From Pseudomonas fluorescens NCIMB 11764 (lineage in GTDB: Bacteria > Pseudomonadota > Gammaproteobacteria > Pseudomonadales > Pseudomonadaceae): DNA of 64,000 nucleotides. The stretch spans positions 1,384,001-1,448,000 of the forward strand of contig NZ_CP010945.1 of assembly GCF_000293885.2 (NCBI RefSeq). The letters run 5' to 3'. Each line of letters starts with the position of its first letter. Within the stretch, counting starts at the first letter, position 1. A model generated the notes under the pieces. That model made no database searches, was not told the DNA's origin, and saw only the letters and a list, made by a program, of their open reading frames with translations. Shown one piece after another: positions 48,610-56,667 of the stretch. The position numbers and the translations under genes were made by a program.

Positions 48610-48891
48610 TCACTGGCTGCAGTTGCTACCCGGCGCATCAAGCACCTTCGCCACATCATCAATGATTGCCTTGCTCATATCCTGTAAAAAATGCGACGCC
48701 CAGGCATGCCGGTCGGAATCGCGAATCATGGCTGCGTCTGATGCCAGCAATTTGGAGATGTGGAGCAGATCTGATGCGTGGTGAAGCGCTCGGATGATCG
48801 GGACATCCCGATTGATTCGGAATAGAGGTTGGTTGTCGTGATAGGAGAAGGGAGTCAGGCCAATGGTTTTTAGATCTTGAGGGTTGGTCAT
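48610..48891 (-). CDS. DUF3077 family protein
   Basis: A 93-residue protein with the DUF3077 layout: LFRINRDVPIIRALHHASDL, then LHISKLLASDAAMIRD and AWASHFLQDMSKAIIDDVAK. The family is restricted to pseudomonads and has no known role that I can name. The ATG follows a strong GGAGGTG site. The upstream 430 bases are rich in stems. Confidence 0.75.
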   Translation of the reverse strand: MTNPQDLKTIGLTPFSYHDNQPLFRINRDVPIIRALHHASDLLHISKLLASDAAMIRDSDRHAWASHFLQDMSKAIIDDVAKVLDAPGSNCSQ

Positions 48892-49328
48892 TGGGCACCT
48901 CCGTTTTTTGGGCGATGGTGGGTGGTGACCAGTGAAGCAGAAATAAATTTGAACGGATTGATACCGGGCATTAGCAATCTCCTACATTAAGTGAGCGCTA
49001 CCACGTTCGTTCTCAGGCGAATGGGTGACAGCTGTGCGCAGGCTGAGAACCGGAAATGTAGGAAACCGGCAGACCCGAAGGTCTCCCACGCACAGCCGCC
49101 ATAACACGGAAATGCAGGCACAAAAAAACGCCGACAATCGTGATTTGGGGCGCTCGTGCGCCTACATATTACCCGGGTTCTCAGGCCCGGTCGCTGAATT
49201 GGCAGCGACGGGTTGAAGGTAGCTTGAGGGCTGCGGATGCGCAATCGTGGCTAGGTGGTGGCGTGGGTGGAAAATTTCAGGGTAGAGATCAGACGATCGA
49301 GCATTGCTCAGCTGTACGGCAAAGCCGT
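48892..49328. repeat. Stem-rich region upstream of the DUF3077 gene
   Basis: No gene is seen. TCGCTGAATTGGCAGCGA at 49191-49208 is a hairpin that nearly matches that at 12885-12902. CAGCTGTGCGC near 49027 and GCGCACAGC-like CACGCACAGCC near 49087 may pair over 50 bases, and TCTCAGGCGAATGG with GGCTGAGAACC makes a further stem. The region resembles others next to DUF3077-like genes. Confidence 0.5.
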
Positions 49329-49659
49329 ATGGTCGGGCTCATTTTCACGATTATCGAAACCGAAATTTTCAAGCGTTACGCTGAATCCATCTGGGGACGA
49401 TGGCGAACGCCATGAATTCATTACCTGGCTGGCGGCTAACCCGTTGGCCGGCGATGTGGTTCCTGGCAGCGTTGGTATGCGCAAGGTTCGTTGGTCCCGT
49501 AGCGGGATGGGCAAACGAGGTGGTACACGTGTTAGTTACTACAACACGCTTTCAGAAGGCTCTATCTGGTTGCTTATCGCCTATACCAAGGCGAAATTCG
49601 ACAATTTACCCGCAGCCTTCCTTAAGCAACTGAAGGAGGAAATCAGCAATGGTCAATGA
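49329..49659 (+). pseudogene. HigB/RelE-type toxin with a frameshift
   Basis: The gene reads MVGLIFTIIETEIFKRYAES then IWG in one frame and continues as DDGERHEFITWLAANPLAGD in the next. The rest (VRWSRSGMGKRGGTRVSYYN, SIWLLIAYTKAKFDNLPAAF) is a normal HigB-type toxin end. Four G bases at 49393-49396 where three would keep the frame explain the break, so one G has been gained or the read is wrong. The antitoxin downstream is intact. Confidence 0.82.
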
Positions 49660-49933
49660 ACTGGAGCAATTCCAGCAGGACTTGCTGGACTCTGTACGTC
49701 AAATGAAAGCCGGCAAAGCGGCTCGCGTGACAGAGGTGCCGCTGTCAGCAGCTGCTGAAGCGCGTGCCAAAGTGGGTATTTCTCAAAGTGCGTTCGCTAA
49801 ACTGATTGGAGTCAGTTTGCGAACGTTGCAGGATTGGGAGCAAGGGCGTCGGCAACCGACGGGTGCGGCGCAAACGCTGCTGCGTGTTGCGAGTCAGCAT
49901 CCTGAGGCTTTGCGTGACCTGCAAGCAGTCTAG
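49649..49933 (+). CDS. HigA-type antitoxin, Xre helix-turn-helix
   Basis: A 94-residue antitoxin. The helix-turn-helix is AAEARAKVGISQSAFAKLIG followed by VSLRTLQDWEQGRRQPTGAA. The N-terminal 35 residues are helical and probably contact the toxin. Its ATG lies 11 bases inside the toxin end with AAGGAGGAAATC as a strong ribosome binding site, so it can be made even though the toxin frame is broken. Confidence 0.9.
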   Translation: MVNELEQFQQDLLDSVRQMKAGKAARVTEVPLSAAAEARAKVGISQSAFAKLIGVSLRTLQDWEQGRRQPTGAAQTLLRVASQHPEALRDLQAV

Positions 49934-49940
49934 GACTAGG

Positions 49941-49979
49941 GAAAGGCCAGATTTGTTTCACGTAACCAATCTGGCCATT
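49941..49979 (+). terminator. Stem after the HigA-type gene
   Basis: GGCCAGATTTG and CAATCTGGCC pair around a 17-base loop that includes TTTCACGTAAC. Only a short ATTT follows, so it is a weak terminator. Confidence 0.55.
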
Positions 49980-50144
49980 TAAAGATCACTGTTCCATTTT
50001 TTCAGCGCATATCTCGAGCTAGTCATTACACCACGTAACGAATGATGTTCCCGCCCCCACCTTTATCCCCACCCCCCAAACTCCTACATTGAGCTCCAAC
50101 ACCTACCCATCATCCCGATGAGCAGGTCACTGGAGATCTTCCTC

Positions 50145-50366
50145 ATGCCTTTCGTAAGCGTACGCATTACCCGCGATGGCGTTACCTCTGAGCAGAAAGC
50201 TCAGGTGATCGCTGAAATCACTGAAACACTGCAACGCGTCCTCAAGAAGGACCCGCACCTGACCCACATCGTGATCGAAGAAGTCGACACCGATAACTGG
50301 GGTTACGCCGGCATCACCACCACCCAGTACCGCAAGCAACTGGCTGAGAAGGAGGGCAAGTCGTGA
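50145..50366 (+). CDS. 4-oxalocrotonate tautomerase-like protein
   Basis: A 73-residue tautomerase. After removal of Met the catalytic Pro1 is exposed (MPFVSVRITRDGVTSEQKAQ), and HIVIEEVDTDNWGYAG closes the fold. It probably acts as an oligomer on a small keto-enol substrate. The ATG at 50145 is chosen because Pro1 must follow directly; GGAG lies upstream. Its stop overlaps the next start (GTGA), the beginning of a small operon. Confidence 0.9.
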   Translation: MPFVSVRITRDGVTSEQKAQVIAEITETLQRVLKKDPHLTHIVIEEVDTDNWGYAGITTTQYRKQLAEKEGKS

Positions 50367-51019
50367 CTGCATCCGTCTCCATCGATTTCATTTCCGACGT
50401 GGTGTGCCCTTGGTGTGCATTGGGCGCGACGGCGTTAGAGCAGGCAATTGCGAACGTGGCCGGTGAAGTCTCGGTAGAGCTGACCTACAAGCCCTTCGAG
50501 TTGAACCCCAACATGCCGCCGGAAGGCGAGAAAGCCGTCGAGCACTTGATGCGCAAATACGGCCGCACCGCCCAAGACGTCGCCGCCGGTAAAGCCATGC
50601 AGATCGAACGCGGCAAGGCCATCGGTTTCACCTTCGATCTGGAGAAGCGCAGCCACTTCTACAACACGTTTGATGCGCATCGGTTGCTGTTGTGGGCGTT
50701 GCAGGAAGGGCGGCAGGTTGCACTGAAAAAGATCCTGCTACGCGCTTACTTCACTGACGGCCAGAACCCGAGCGATCGCGAGACGCTGGTTCGTTTGGCA
50801 GCAGAAGCGGGACTGGATGCGGCAGCGGCTCAAGACGTGTTGGCGTCCGGCGCGTTCGCCAAAGAAGTGCGTGAACTTGAAGCGTTTTACCAGCAACACG
50901 GCATCAATTCGGTTCCGGCCATGGTGCTTAACGGTCGTCACCTGGTGTCGGGTTCACAGTCGGTCGAGTACTACGAGCAGATGTTGAGACAAATGGCGAA
51001 GGAACCCGCCGAAGCCTGA
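50363..51019 (+). CDS. FrnE-like DsbA family oxidoreductase
   Basis: A 218-residue cytoplasmic thioredoxin-fold protein. IDFISDVVCPWCALGATALE has the CPWC redox motif at residues 15-18, and GINSVPAMVLNGRHLVSGSQ is the cis-Pro region. The family includes FrnE and 2-hydroxychromene-2-carboxylate isomerase-like proteins. It starts with GTG overlapping the tautomerase stop and is followed 42 bases later by an SDR gene. Confidence 0.9.
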   Translation: MTASVSIDFISDVVCPWCALGATALEQAIANVAGEVSVELTYKPFELNPNMPPEGEKAVEHLMRKYGRTAQDVAAGKAMQIERGKAIGFTFDLEKRSHFYNTFDAHRLLLWALQEGRQVALKKILLRAYFTDGQNPSDRETLVRLAAEAGLDAAAAQDVLASGAFAKEVRELEAFYQQHGINSVPAMVLNGRHLVSGSQSVEYYEQMLRQMAKEPAEA

Positions 51020-51061
51020 TTCATTACTTTTTAAACCATTATTTATCAGTAGAGGTTCATC

Positions 51062-51772
51062 ATGAGCAATTCGAAAAAAGTCATCGTTATCACTGGCGCC
51101 TCCCAAGGTCTCGGCGCAGGCATGGTCAAGGCATTCCGTGATCTGGATTACAAAGTTGTCGCCACTTCGCGTTCGATCAAGCCATCCACCGATCCGGACA
51201 TCCTCACTGTGGCCGGCGACATCGGTAACCCGGAAGTCGCTCAAAAAGTCATCCGTGAAGCCATCGCACGTTTCGGCCGCGTCGACACCCTGATCAACAA
51301 CGCCGGTATCTTCGTCGCCAAACCGTTCACCCAGTACACCGCTGAAGACTACGCCAATGTGCTGTCGGTGAACCTGAACGGCTTCTTCTACATCACCCAA
51401 CTCGCCATCAACGAGATGGAAAAACAAGGCAGCGGCCACGTCGTCAACATCACCACCAGCCTGGTCGATCACGCCATCGACGGCGTGCCATCGGTACTGG
51501 CTTCGCTGACCAAAGGTGGCCTGAACGCGGCAACCAAATCCCTGGCCATCGAATACGCCAAGCGCGGCATTCGGGTGAACGCGGTTTCCCCAGGCATCAT
51601 CAAAACCCCGATGCACGGCGAAGAAACCCACGCAGCACTGGGCGCTCTGCACCCGGTCGGCCACATGGGCGAAATCAGCGACATCGCGCAGGCCGTTGTG
51701 TACCTGGACAGCGCCAACTTTGTGACTGGCGAAATCCTGCACGTGGATGGTGGGCAGAGCGCGGGTCACTAA
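51062..51772 (+). CDS. SDR family protein without the catalytic tyrosine
   Basis: A 236-residue short-chain dehydrogenase fold. NAD(P) motif TGASQGLGAG is at residues 11-20 and NNAG near 80. In the active-site segment SVLASLTKGGLNAATKS the lysine (Lys151) is kept but the position of the usual tyrosine (147) is alanine. NAVSPGIIKTPMH and GEILHVDGGQSAGH are normal. So it may use another residue or be non-catalytic. It ends with a stem at 51795-51823 and lies in one unit with the tautomerase and FrnE-like genes. Confidence 0.9.
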   Translation: MSNSKKVIVITGASQGLGAGMVKAFRDLDYKVVATSRSIKPSTDPDILTVAGDIGNPEVAQKVIREAIARFGRVDTLINNAGIFVAKPFTQYTAEDYANVLSVNLNGFFYITQLAINEMEKQGSGHVVNITTSLVDHAIDGVPSVLASLTKGGLNAATKSLAIEYAKRGIRVNAVSPGIIKTPMHGEETHAALGALHPVGHMGEISDIAQAVVYLDSANFVTGEILHVDGGQSAGH

Positions 51773-51794
51773 GACCTGACCTGACTGTCCGCAG

Positions 51795-51823
51795 CGCCGT
51801 CGATCACGATCGACGGCGTTTTC
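51795..51823 (+). terminator. Stem-loop between the two SDR genes
   Basis: CGCCGTCGATC and GATCGACGGCG pair around AC... with TTTTC after it. It could end the tautomerase operon or reduce read-through into the second SDR gene, which has its own GGAG site. Confidence 0.75.
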
Positions 51824-51839
51824 ATTTGGAGAACGCACC

Positions 51840-52682
51840 ATGAACACCCACGTCCACAAGGTTTTCCTGATTACCGGGGTCAGCTCAGGCTTCGGCCTGG
51901 CCTTTTCGCAAGCAGCGCTGGCGGCGGGGCATACGGTGGTCGGCACGGTGCGGCGCGAATCCGAACGTGCAGCGTTCGAGGCGCTGGACGCCCATCGCGC
52001 CAGGGCATTCGTGCTCGACGTCACCGATTACCCGGCAATTGATCCGTTGGTGGCCGAAATCCTGCGCGAAGTAGGCCGGATCGACGTGCTGGTGAACAAC
52101 GCCGGTTATGGCCATGAGGGGATTCTCGAAGAGTCGCCGTTGGCGGAAATGCAGCGCCAGTTCGACGTTAACGTGTTTGGCGCGGTCGCGATGATCAAGG
52201 CGGTTCTACCCGGCATGCGTGAGCAACGCAGCGGGCACATCGTCAACATCACCTCCATGGCCGGCTACATCACCTTGCCGGGCATCGCCTACTACAGCGG
52301 CAGCAAATTCGCCCTTGAAGGCGTCAGTGAAGCACTGGCCAAAGAAGTGGAAAGCCTGGGTATCCACGTGACGGCCATGGCTCCGGGCTCGTTTCGTACC
52401 GAATGGGCAGGGCGCTCGATGATTCGATCGGGCCGCGCTTTTAGTGAGTACGACGCGGTGTTCGATCCGGTCCGCAAGGCGCGTGAAGAGAAGAGTGGTA
52501 AGCAGGCGGGAGATCCGCACAAGGCAGCGCAGGCATTGTTGACCCTGGTGGCGGCAGAGAAACCGCCGGTTCATTTGTTATTGGGTAAGGATGCGGTGAG
52601 GTTGGTGCGGGAGAAGATTGCGCGGCTTGAGGCGGAGATTGATGCTTGGGAGGGGCTTTCTGAGTCGACGGAGTTTGACTGA
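51840..52682 (+). CDS. Short-chain dehydrogenase/reductase
   Basis: A 280-residue classical SDR with an intact active site: TGVSSGFGLAFSQAALAAGH for the cofactor, VNNAGYGHEG, the catalytic Ser in NITSMAGYI, and YYSGSKFALEG with Tyr and Lys. It belongs to the group with a longer C-terminal helix (EKIARLEAEIDAWEGLSEST). The substrate is unknown. It is the last backbone gene before the tRNA-Thr-linked islands. Confidence 0.92.
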   Translation: MNTHVHKVFLITGVSSGFGLAFSQAALAAGHTVVGTVRRESERAAFEALDAHRARAFVLDVTDYPAIDPLVAEILREVGRIDVLVNNAGYGHEGILEESPLAEMQRQFDVNVFGAVAMIKAVLPGMREQRSGHIVNITSMAGYITLPGIAYYSGSKFALEGVSEALAKEVESLGIHVTAMAPGSFRTEWAGRSMIRSGRAFSEYDAVFDPVRKAREEKSGKQAGDPHKAAQALLTLVAAEKPPVHLLLGKDAVRLVREKIARLEAEIDAWEGLSESTEFD

Positions 52683-53044
52683 CCGAACACTCTTGTCGCA
52701 TAAAAGATCAAACGGCAGAAACAACAAAGCCCTCGTATTTCTACGAGGGCTTCGTTTTGTATGGTGCGGCACCAGGAGTCGAACTGCAATTTAAGCTACT
52801 GTTTCAAAAACGATTTATCTGATGTGTAGTCTTTCAATATCTCTAAAATTATCCTTTTGCAAATTCCCCTCCGCTTTGTACGTTTTCGGTTAAATTTGAT
52901 CAGGTGCTAACATGTTATCGTAATGAGTGGCGACGCTTTTAGTTGCTGACAAGTCATTAGGGAGGGTTGATCATGCCGTAATCAACCCGGTTCTAACTCG
53001 ATAGCTGGAGGTGGCCGGATAAATCTCACGGATAGGAGTCAGCG
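52683..53044. other. Left island border region
   Basis: Apart from the direct repeat at 52716-52784 there is no gene in these 362 bases. From about 52790 the base composition becomes AT-rich, in contrast to the backbone, marking the entry into the island. Confidence 0.6.
52716..52784 (-). repeat. Left direct repeat: tRNA-Thr 3' end and its terminator
   Basis: These 69 bases match 59787-59856 with one base missing. They hold the stem AAGCCCTCG-TATTT-CTACGAGGGCTT and 23 bases of the tRNA T-arm/acceptor end with CCA (52762-52784). One base is lost in the acceptor (GTGCGGCACC for GTGCCGGCACC). It is an att-type border. Confidence 0.85.
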
Positions 53045-55216
53045 TTAAAGATATTGAATTGCTCGGTTCAGGAGAGTTTTTTCAAAATCATCAAATTTCG
53101 ATATGTAGAGACCCGGGTGCGATCTTACCTGCTCTAGGATTAAATCTACGGTGGCGTCCTCGCCGACGTTGCTAATTTGGTATATTTTTTGTGCTACACG
53201 AGTTGGTATTCCAAACTCTTCAAGAGCCACAATTGAAGGTGGTAAAAACATTGCTTCTAGAGAGTGGGCAAAAGCTGCGTAGTCGCCACAACGGTAATTG
53301 AATCGAGAAAATATTAAGCGCTGTACGTCGTTTATCGCCAAAATAATCTTAGGGAGGTTGTAGCCAATTAAGTTTCTTTTGAAATCGAAAACGCTTTGCA
53401 CTGCGTCATCAATCTCATATTCCGCGTTTCGTGGGGACCAAAAATCATATTCGCTTTGAATTAGATCTTTGTCTTCTTTTCTATTTACAATGTTGAGCAC
53501 TCTATAAAACAGCTGCTTTTTTGATTTGACGCATCCTCCGCCCATTCGTGATATTGCGAAGTGATCGAACATGATGTTGCATAGGTGTCTTAGTTGCTCG
53601 CTAGTTGGGAATTTTCCCGTCCATGCCATAATTGAGTTCCAGGCGCCACATTTCTCCATTAAGGCTTCTGCGAATTTTATTATCCTTTCCGGAGGAACAC
53701 CGAGATGCTTATTAAGTAAAGTGATAGGTACATATTGTTGAGTTGTATATCTCGATAAACTAGCCCTTTGTTCGGTGCTTAGCTCGTCGATTATGCTTAG
53801 CAGCATGGGTCTAGAGGCGGAGTCATCTTGAGTCACTATTGGGACGTCGATCCAAGGAAGCTCTGCTGATGGTTTTCGTCCAATAACATGTATATCTCCA
53901 ACAAAGTGTTCAAACATACGCCCACTACGTCCAGAGATATTGTTAAAAGTGAACGAATCCAGTTGGGTGGTCCCTCGAATACAGTCATCGTAAATTATGA
54001 CGCTTCTAGCATTTGTGTTAACACCCTCAATCAAAGTTGAGGTGCAAACCAAAATATTTATGAGCTTTTCATTGAACGCTTCCACCACATACCCGGAGAC
54101 GACACGAGGAAGTCTGCCATGGTGACAGGCAATCCCGCGTTCCACTGCGTCTGCCATCGACCAGTCATCGTGATATGTCTCTCTCAGCCAGTCAGAAAAC
54201 TCTCCTTTTCTTATCTCTTGGTTCTCTCTGAGTTTCATGATCTTTTTTACTAGCGAGGCTGCTCGTTTTGGAGTCTTGCAGTAAATTAAAGTCTGTTCGT
54301 TTTGACCGATTTTTTGCAAAATATTGACTAAGTGCGCGTCGCGATCAATGTCTTTTTCTTTATCATTCCCATCTTCACGGATAATGTAGCGATATTCGTT
54401 AGCTACTACAGTTTTGTAATTGTCATATTTTACAAAATTGCAATTTAGTTTGTCTTCTATGCCTTCGGCCAGGCCATTAATGTTGGGGCCGAGCATGTAA
54501 AAGCGACTGCACATTTTAAAAAGTTTGTGAAATGCCAGATTTAGTCTGTCGCTTCGATAGTCAGATGTATTGAGAGGTGCTAATTTGTAAAACTCATCGA
54601 TAATAAAGAAGTCTACTCGTTCAAGGTTCTTGCATTCCAAGACCCTTTCTTGAGTATAGATATATAGATTTTTTGTCGCTGGCTCTTGAGAGGACTGAGT
54701 GATTATCTTGTAGTTTTCTTTATATTTGCTAAATTTCTTTCGTAACTCATCCATCAAAGCTATGGTTGGGACTACTACCACAATGTTGTCGTATTCTTCA
54801 GAGCTGATGAGAGCATCTATAACTAAGCTTTTTCCGAAGCTTGTAGGTGCACTGAGTACGATGTTATCTCCATTTACAATCCTGTAATAAATCTCAGCCT
54901 GTTTTAGGTGGAATGTTATATCGCCAGCTATAGGCGACTTAAAAATATTCATCCTTATGCTGTCTTTCGACGTCATCAGATCTGGATCTAAGTACGGGAA
55001 CAAACCTAGCTCGGAAATCAATATGTTCAACAGACCATGAAGCTGTTTGAATTCCCCACGCCTCTCTAGGCATCTCAGCGTCAGGTCCTGAATCAAGAAT
55101 TGATTGTCATCATGTAAGTTGTATAGATTTATAAGTTCAACGAATAACCTTTGCCATCCGGTGAAAGCAGAGTTGTCGATTTGCTTACGAAGGTTGTTAT
55201 AAATTTCCGTATTCAA
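53045..55216 (-). CDS. Superfamily 2 helicase of the candidate system
   Basis: A 723-residue helicase, last gene of the operon. Walker A is SAPTSFGKS at residues 122-130, the motif II box is IIDEFYK at 205-211, an ATPase/RNA-strand motif CTSTLIEGVN lies near 395, and motif VI is NNISGRSGRMFEHFVG near 426. The SAPTSFGKS and SGRSGR forms resemble Ski2-like helicases and HamB of the Hachiman defence system. The N-terminal 100 residues and the last 280 match nothing I know. It starts with TTG overlapping the protease stop (TTGA), 9 bases after AAGGAG. Confidence 0.88.
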   Translation of the reverse strand: MNTEIYNNLRKQIDNSAFTGWQRLFVELINLYNLHDDNQFLIQDLTLRCLERRGEFKQLHGLLNILISELGLFPYLDPDLMTSKDSIRMNIFKSPIAGDITFHLKQAEIYYRIVNGDNIVLSAPTSFGKSLVIDALISSEEYDNIVVVVPTIALMDELRKKFSKYKENYKIITQSSQEPATKNLYIYTQERVLECKNLERVDFFIIDEFYKLAPLNTSDYRSDRLNLAFHKLFKMCSRFYMLGPNINGLAEGIEDKLNCNFVKYDNYKTVVANEYRYIIREDGNDKEKDIDRDAHLVNILQKIGQNEQTLIYCKTPKRAASLVKKIMKLRENQEIRKGEFSDWLRETYHDDWSMADAVERGIACHHGRLPRVVSGYVVEAFNEKLINILVCTSTLIEGVNTNARSVIIYDDCIRGTTQLDSFTFNNISGRSGRMFEHFVGDIHVIGRKPSAELPWIDVPIVTQDDSASRPMLLSIIDELSTEQRASLSRYTTQQYVPITLLNKHLGVPPERIIKFAEALMEKCGAWNSIMAWTGKFPTSEQLRHLCNIMFDHFAISRMGGGCVKSKKQLFYRVLNIVNRKEDKDLIQSEYDFWSPRNAEYEIDDAVQSVFDFKRNLIGYNLPKIILAINDVQRLIFSRFNYRCGDYAAFAHSLEAMFLPPSIVALEEFGIPTRVAQKIYQISNVGEDATVDLILEQVRSHPGLYISKFDDFEKTLLNRAIQYL

Positions 55217-56667
55217 AATTCGAACTCCTTAACAAATTTCGTATGTAACTCGTGTATGTTGTCGACCGGAAATAGAAAGATGCGGAGGTTGATCAAGGGA
55301 ACGATTCGAGCATTGTAGGCGCCAGCAACCCTTTCCCTGCACTCATCTATATCTTTTTGAAATGAGTTTGAAAAATTGCTTGGGTCATAATTATTTATCA
55401 AGTCTGCATTGCTTGATAAAAACATAGGTATAATTATCTTATCAATTTTGTCAGTTAATTTGAGGTTGGAGTTTGATAATTTTTCCAGCTTTTTTATATA
55501 CGGCCAAGTAGGGTCTAGTTCTGATAATATAACAACCAACCGGTCTTGGATTCCTCCGGAACGTATGATGGAGTCAACTCTGTGAATAGCCTCCTTTACT
55601 GTTTGCTCCATGGAAACCTCCATAGCAGAGATTCCAAGCCATAGCTCAACTTTGCCTCTATAAATAACGATATGCGAGCAGGAAAACACAGACTCGCCAT
55701 CTACCGTTATTACATTTGAAATAATAGGGATGGTTTTATAATTTTGGCGAATCGCGATGTGTAAGAATAAATCGGCCATTGCTGCTGGGTTGCCAATCTG
55801 GAAGTTTCTTTTTGCACTTTGAATTCTTTTGAAGTTGTGTTGCCCCAAAGCTTTTTTTTGCTTCGGGGTCAGCGCGTAGTCTTCGATCCAGTTGAGCGTT
55901 TGATCAATCAGGTTCTGACTGCGCCATTCGCCAAGATCAAATCCTATATCTAGTCCCTTTATGTTTGGATCCGAAGCGGCACAGTCTATTGAGACAACAA
56001 ATGGGCTTTCAGGATGGTCTGGCCTATCATAGGATATTTCGTCACCACCGGTTATAACCAACCCTTGGCTTTCAATGGCTTCAAGAGCGGATGGCCGTTC
56101 AAATATTGTATGGAAAGATACTGCTTGCAATGCCGATCCCACAGTTTGCAGTGCAAGCAAGCCAATAGCGTAGCCTTTAAAGAATACTGGCCCCCCGGAT
56201 AAGCCATTTGCTTTGTCTAGCTCAGCCGGCTTTCCAAACTCAAAGTCATATTTATATGTTGTAGAGAAATCAAAGACGTTTGATATTTTACTAGTTATAG
56301 GGAAATGCAATCTGCTTTTTTCGGCCGCGTACCCTATAGCTTTTACCTCATCATTCAGCTCAGCTTTGTATATTCCTATTTCAATTTTTGATTTGATCGT
56401 AAGGCTGTCTGATGACAGTATTGCGAAGTCAGTTTCTTTATCGTAAAAAACACATTTAGCGGCATGGAACTCTTGACGAAAATAATCATCTCTACTTTGG
56501 AAAATCCGAAGCGTGTAGGCATTTTTGACGACGTGCCAAGATGTAAAAAAAATAGACGCACCCACCGAAAAGCAACTGCCTGTTGAAATGGGTTCACCTA
56601 GGTCGTCATAGGCTTCTAGGATAAAGACGTTATCGAGTTTGTACTCGTCAGTCAGTGCATTACTCAA
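55213..56667 (-). CDS. Trypsin-like serine protease with extra C-terminal domain
   Basis: A 484-residue protein. The first 200 residues are a trypsin-like protease with a complete triad: His45 in FTSWHVVKN, Asp80 in TDFAIL and Ser157 in NGLSGGPVF. No signal peptide is seen, so it acts in the cytoplasm. Residues 220-484 form a second domain of unknown type, with KVELWLGISAMEVSMEQTVK at 339-358, which weakly recalls the nuclease core of HamA (DUF1837), but without its usual acid and lysine. The TTG start overlaps the hydrolase stop. It ends KEFEF. Confidence 0.85.
   Translation of the reverse strand: MSNALTDEYKLDNVFILEAYDDLGEPISTGSCFSVGASIFFTSWHVVKNAYTLRIFQSRDDYFRQEFHAAKCVFYDKETDFAILSSDSLTIKSKIEIGIYKAELNDEVKAIGYAAEKSRLHFPITSKISNVFDFSTTYKYDFEFGKPAELDKANGLSGGPVFFKGYAIGLLALQTVGSALQAVSFHTIFERPSALEAIESQGLVITGGDEISYDRPDHPESPFVVSIDCAASDPNIKGLDIGFDLGEWRSQNLIDQTLNWIEDYALTPKQKKALGQHNFKRIQSAKRNFQIGNPAAMADLFLHIAIRQNYKTIPIISNVITVDGESVFSCSHIVIYRGKVELWLGISAMEVSMEQTVKEAIHRVDSIIRSGGIQDRLVVILSELDPTWPYIKKLEKLSNSNLKLTDKIDKIIIPMFLSSNADLINNYDPSNFSNSFQKDIDECRERVAGAYNARIVPLINLRIFLFPVDNIHELHTKFVKEFEF

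Noticed and set aside
49140..49415. A separate 91-residue gene
   Set aside because: Its last 29 residues are the start of the HigB-type toxin; the rest is upstream stem-rich DNA without a ribosome binding site.
52762..52784. A tRNA gene at the left repeat
   Set aside because: Only the T-arm/acceptor end is present, with a base missing from the acceptor stem, and no anticodon or D-arm can be built upstream.
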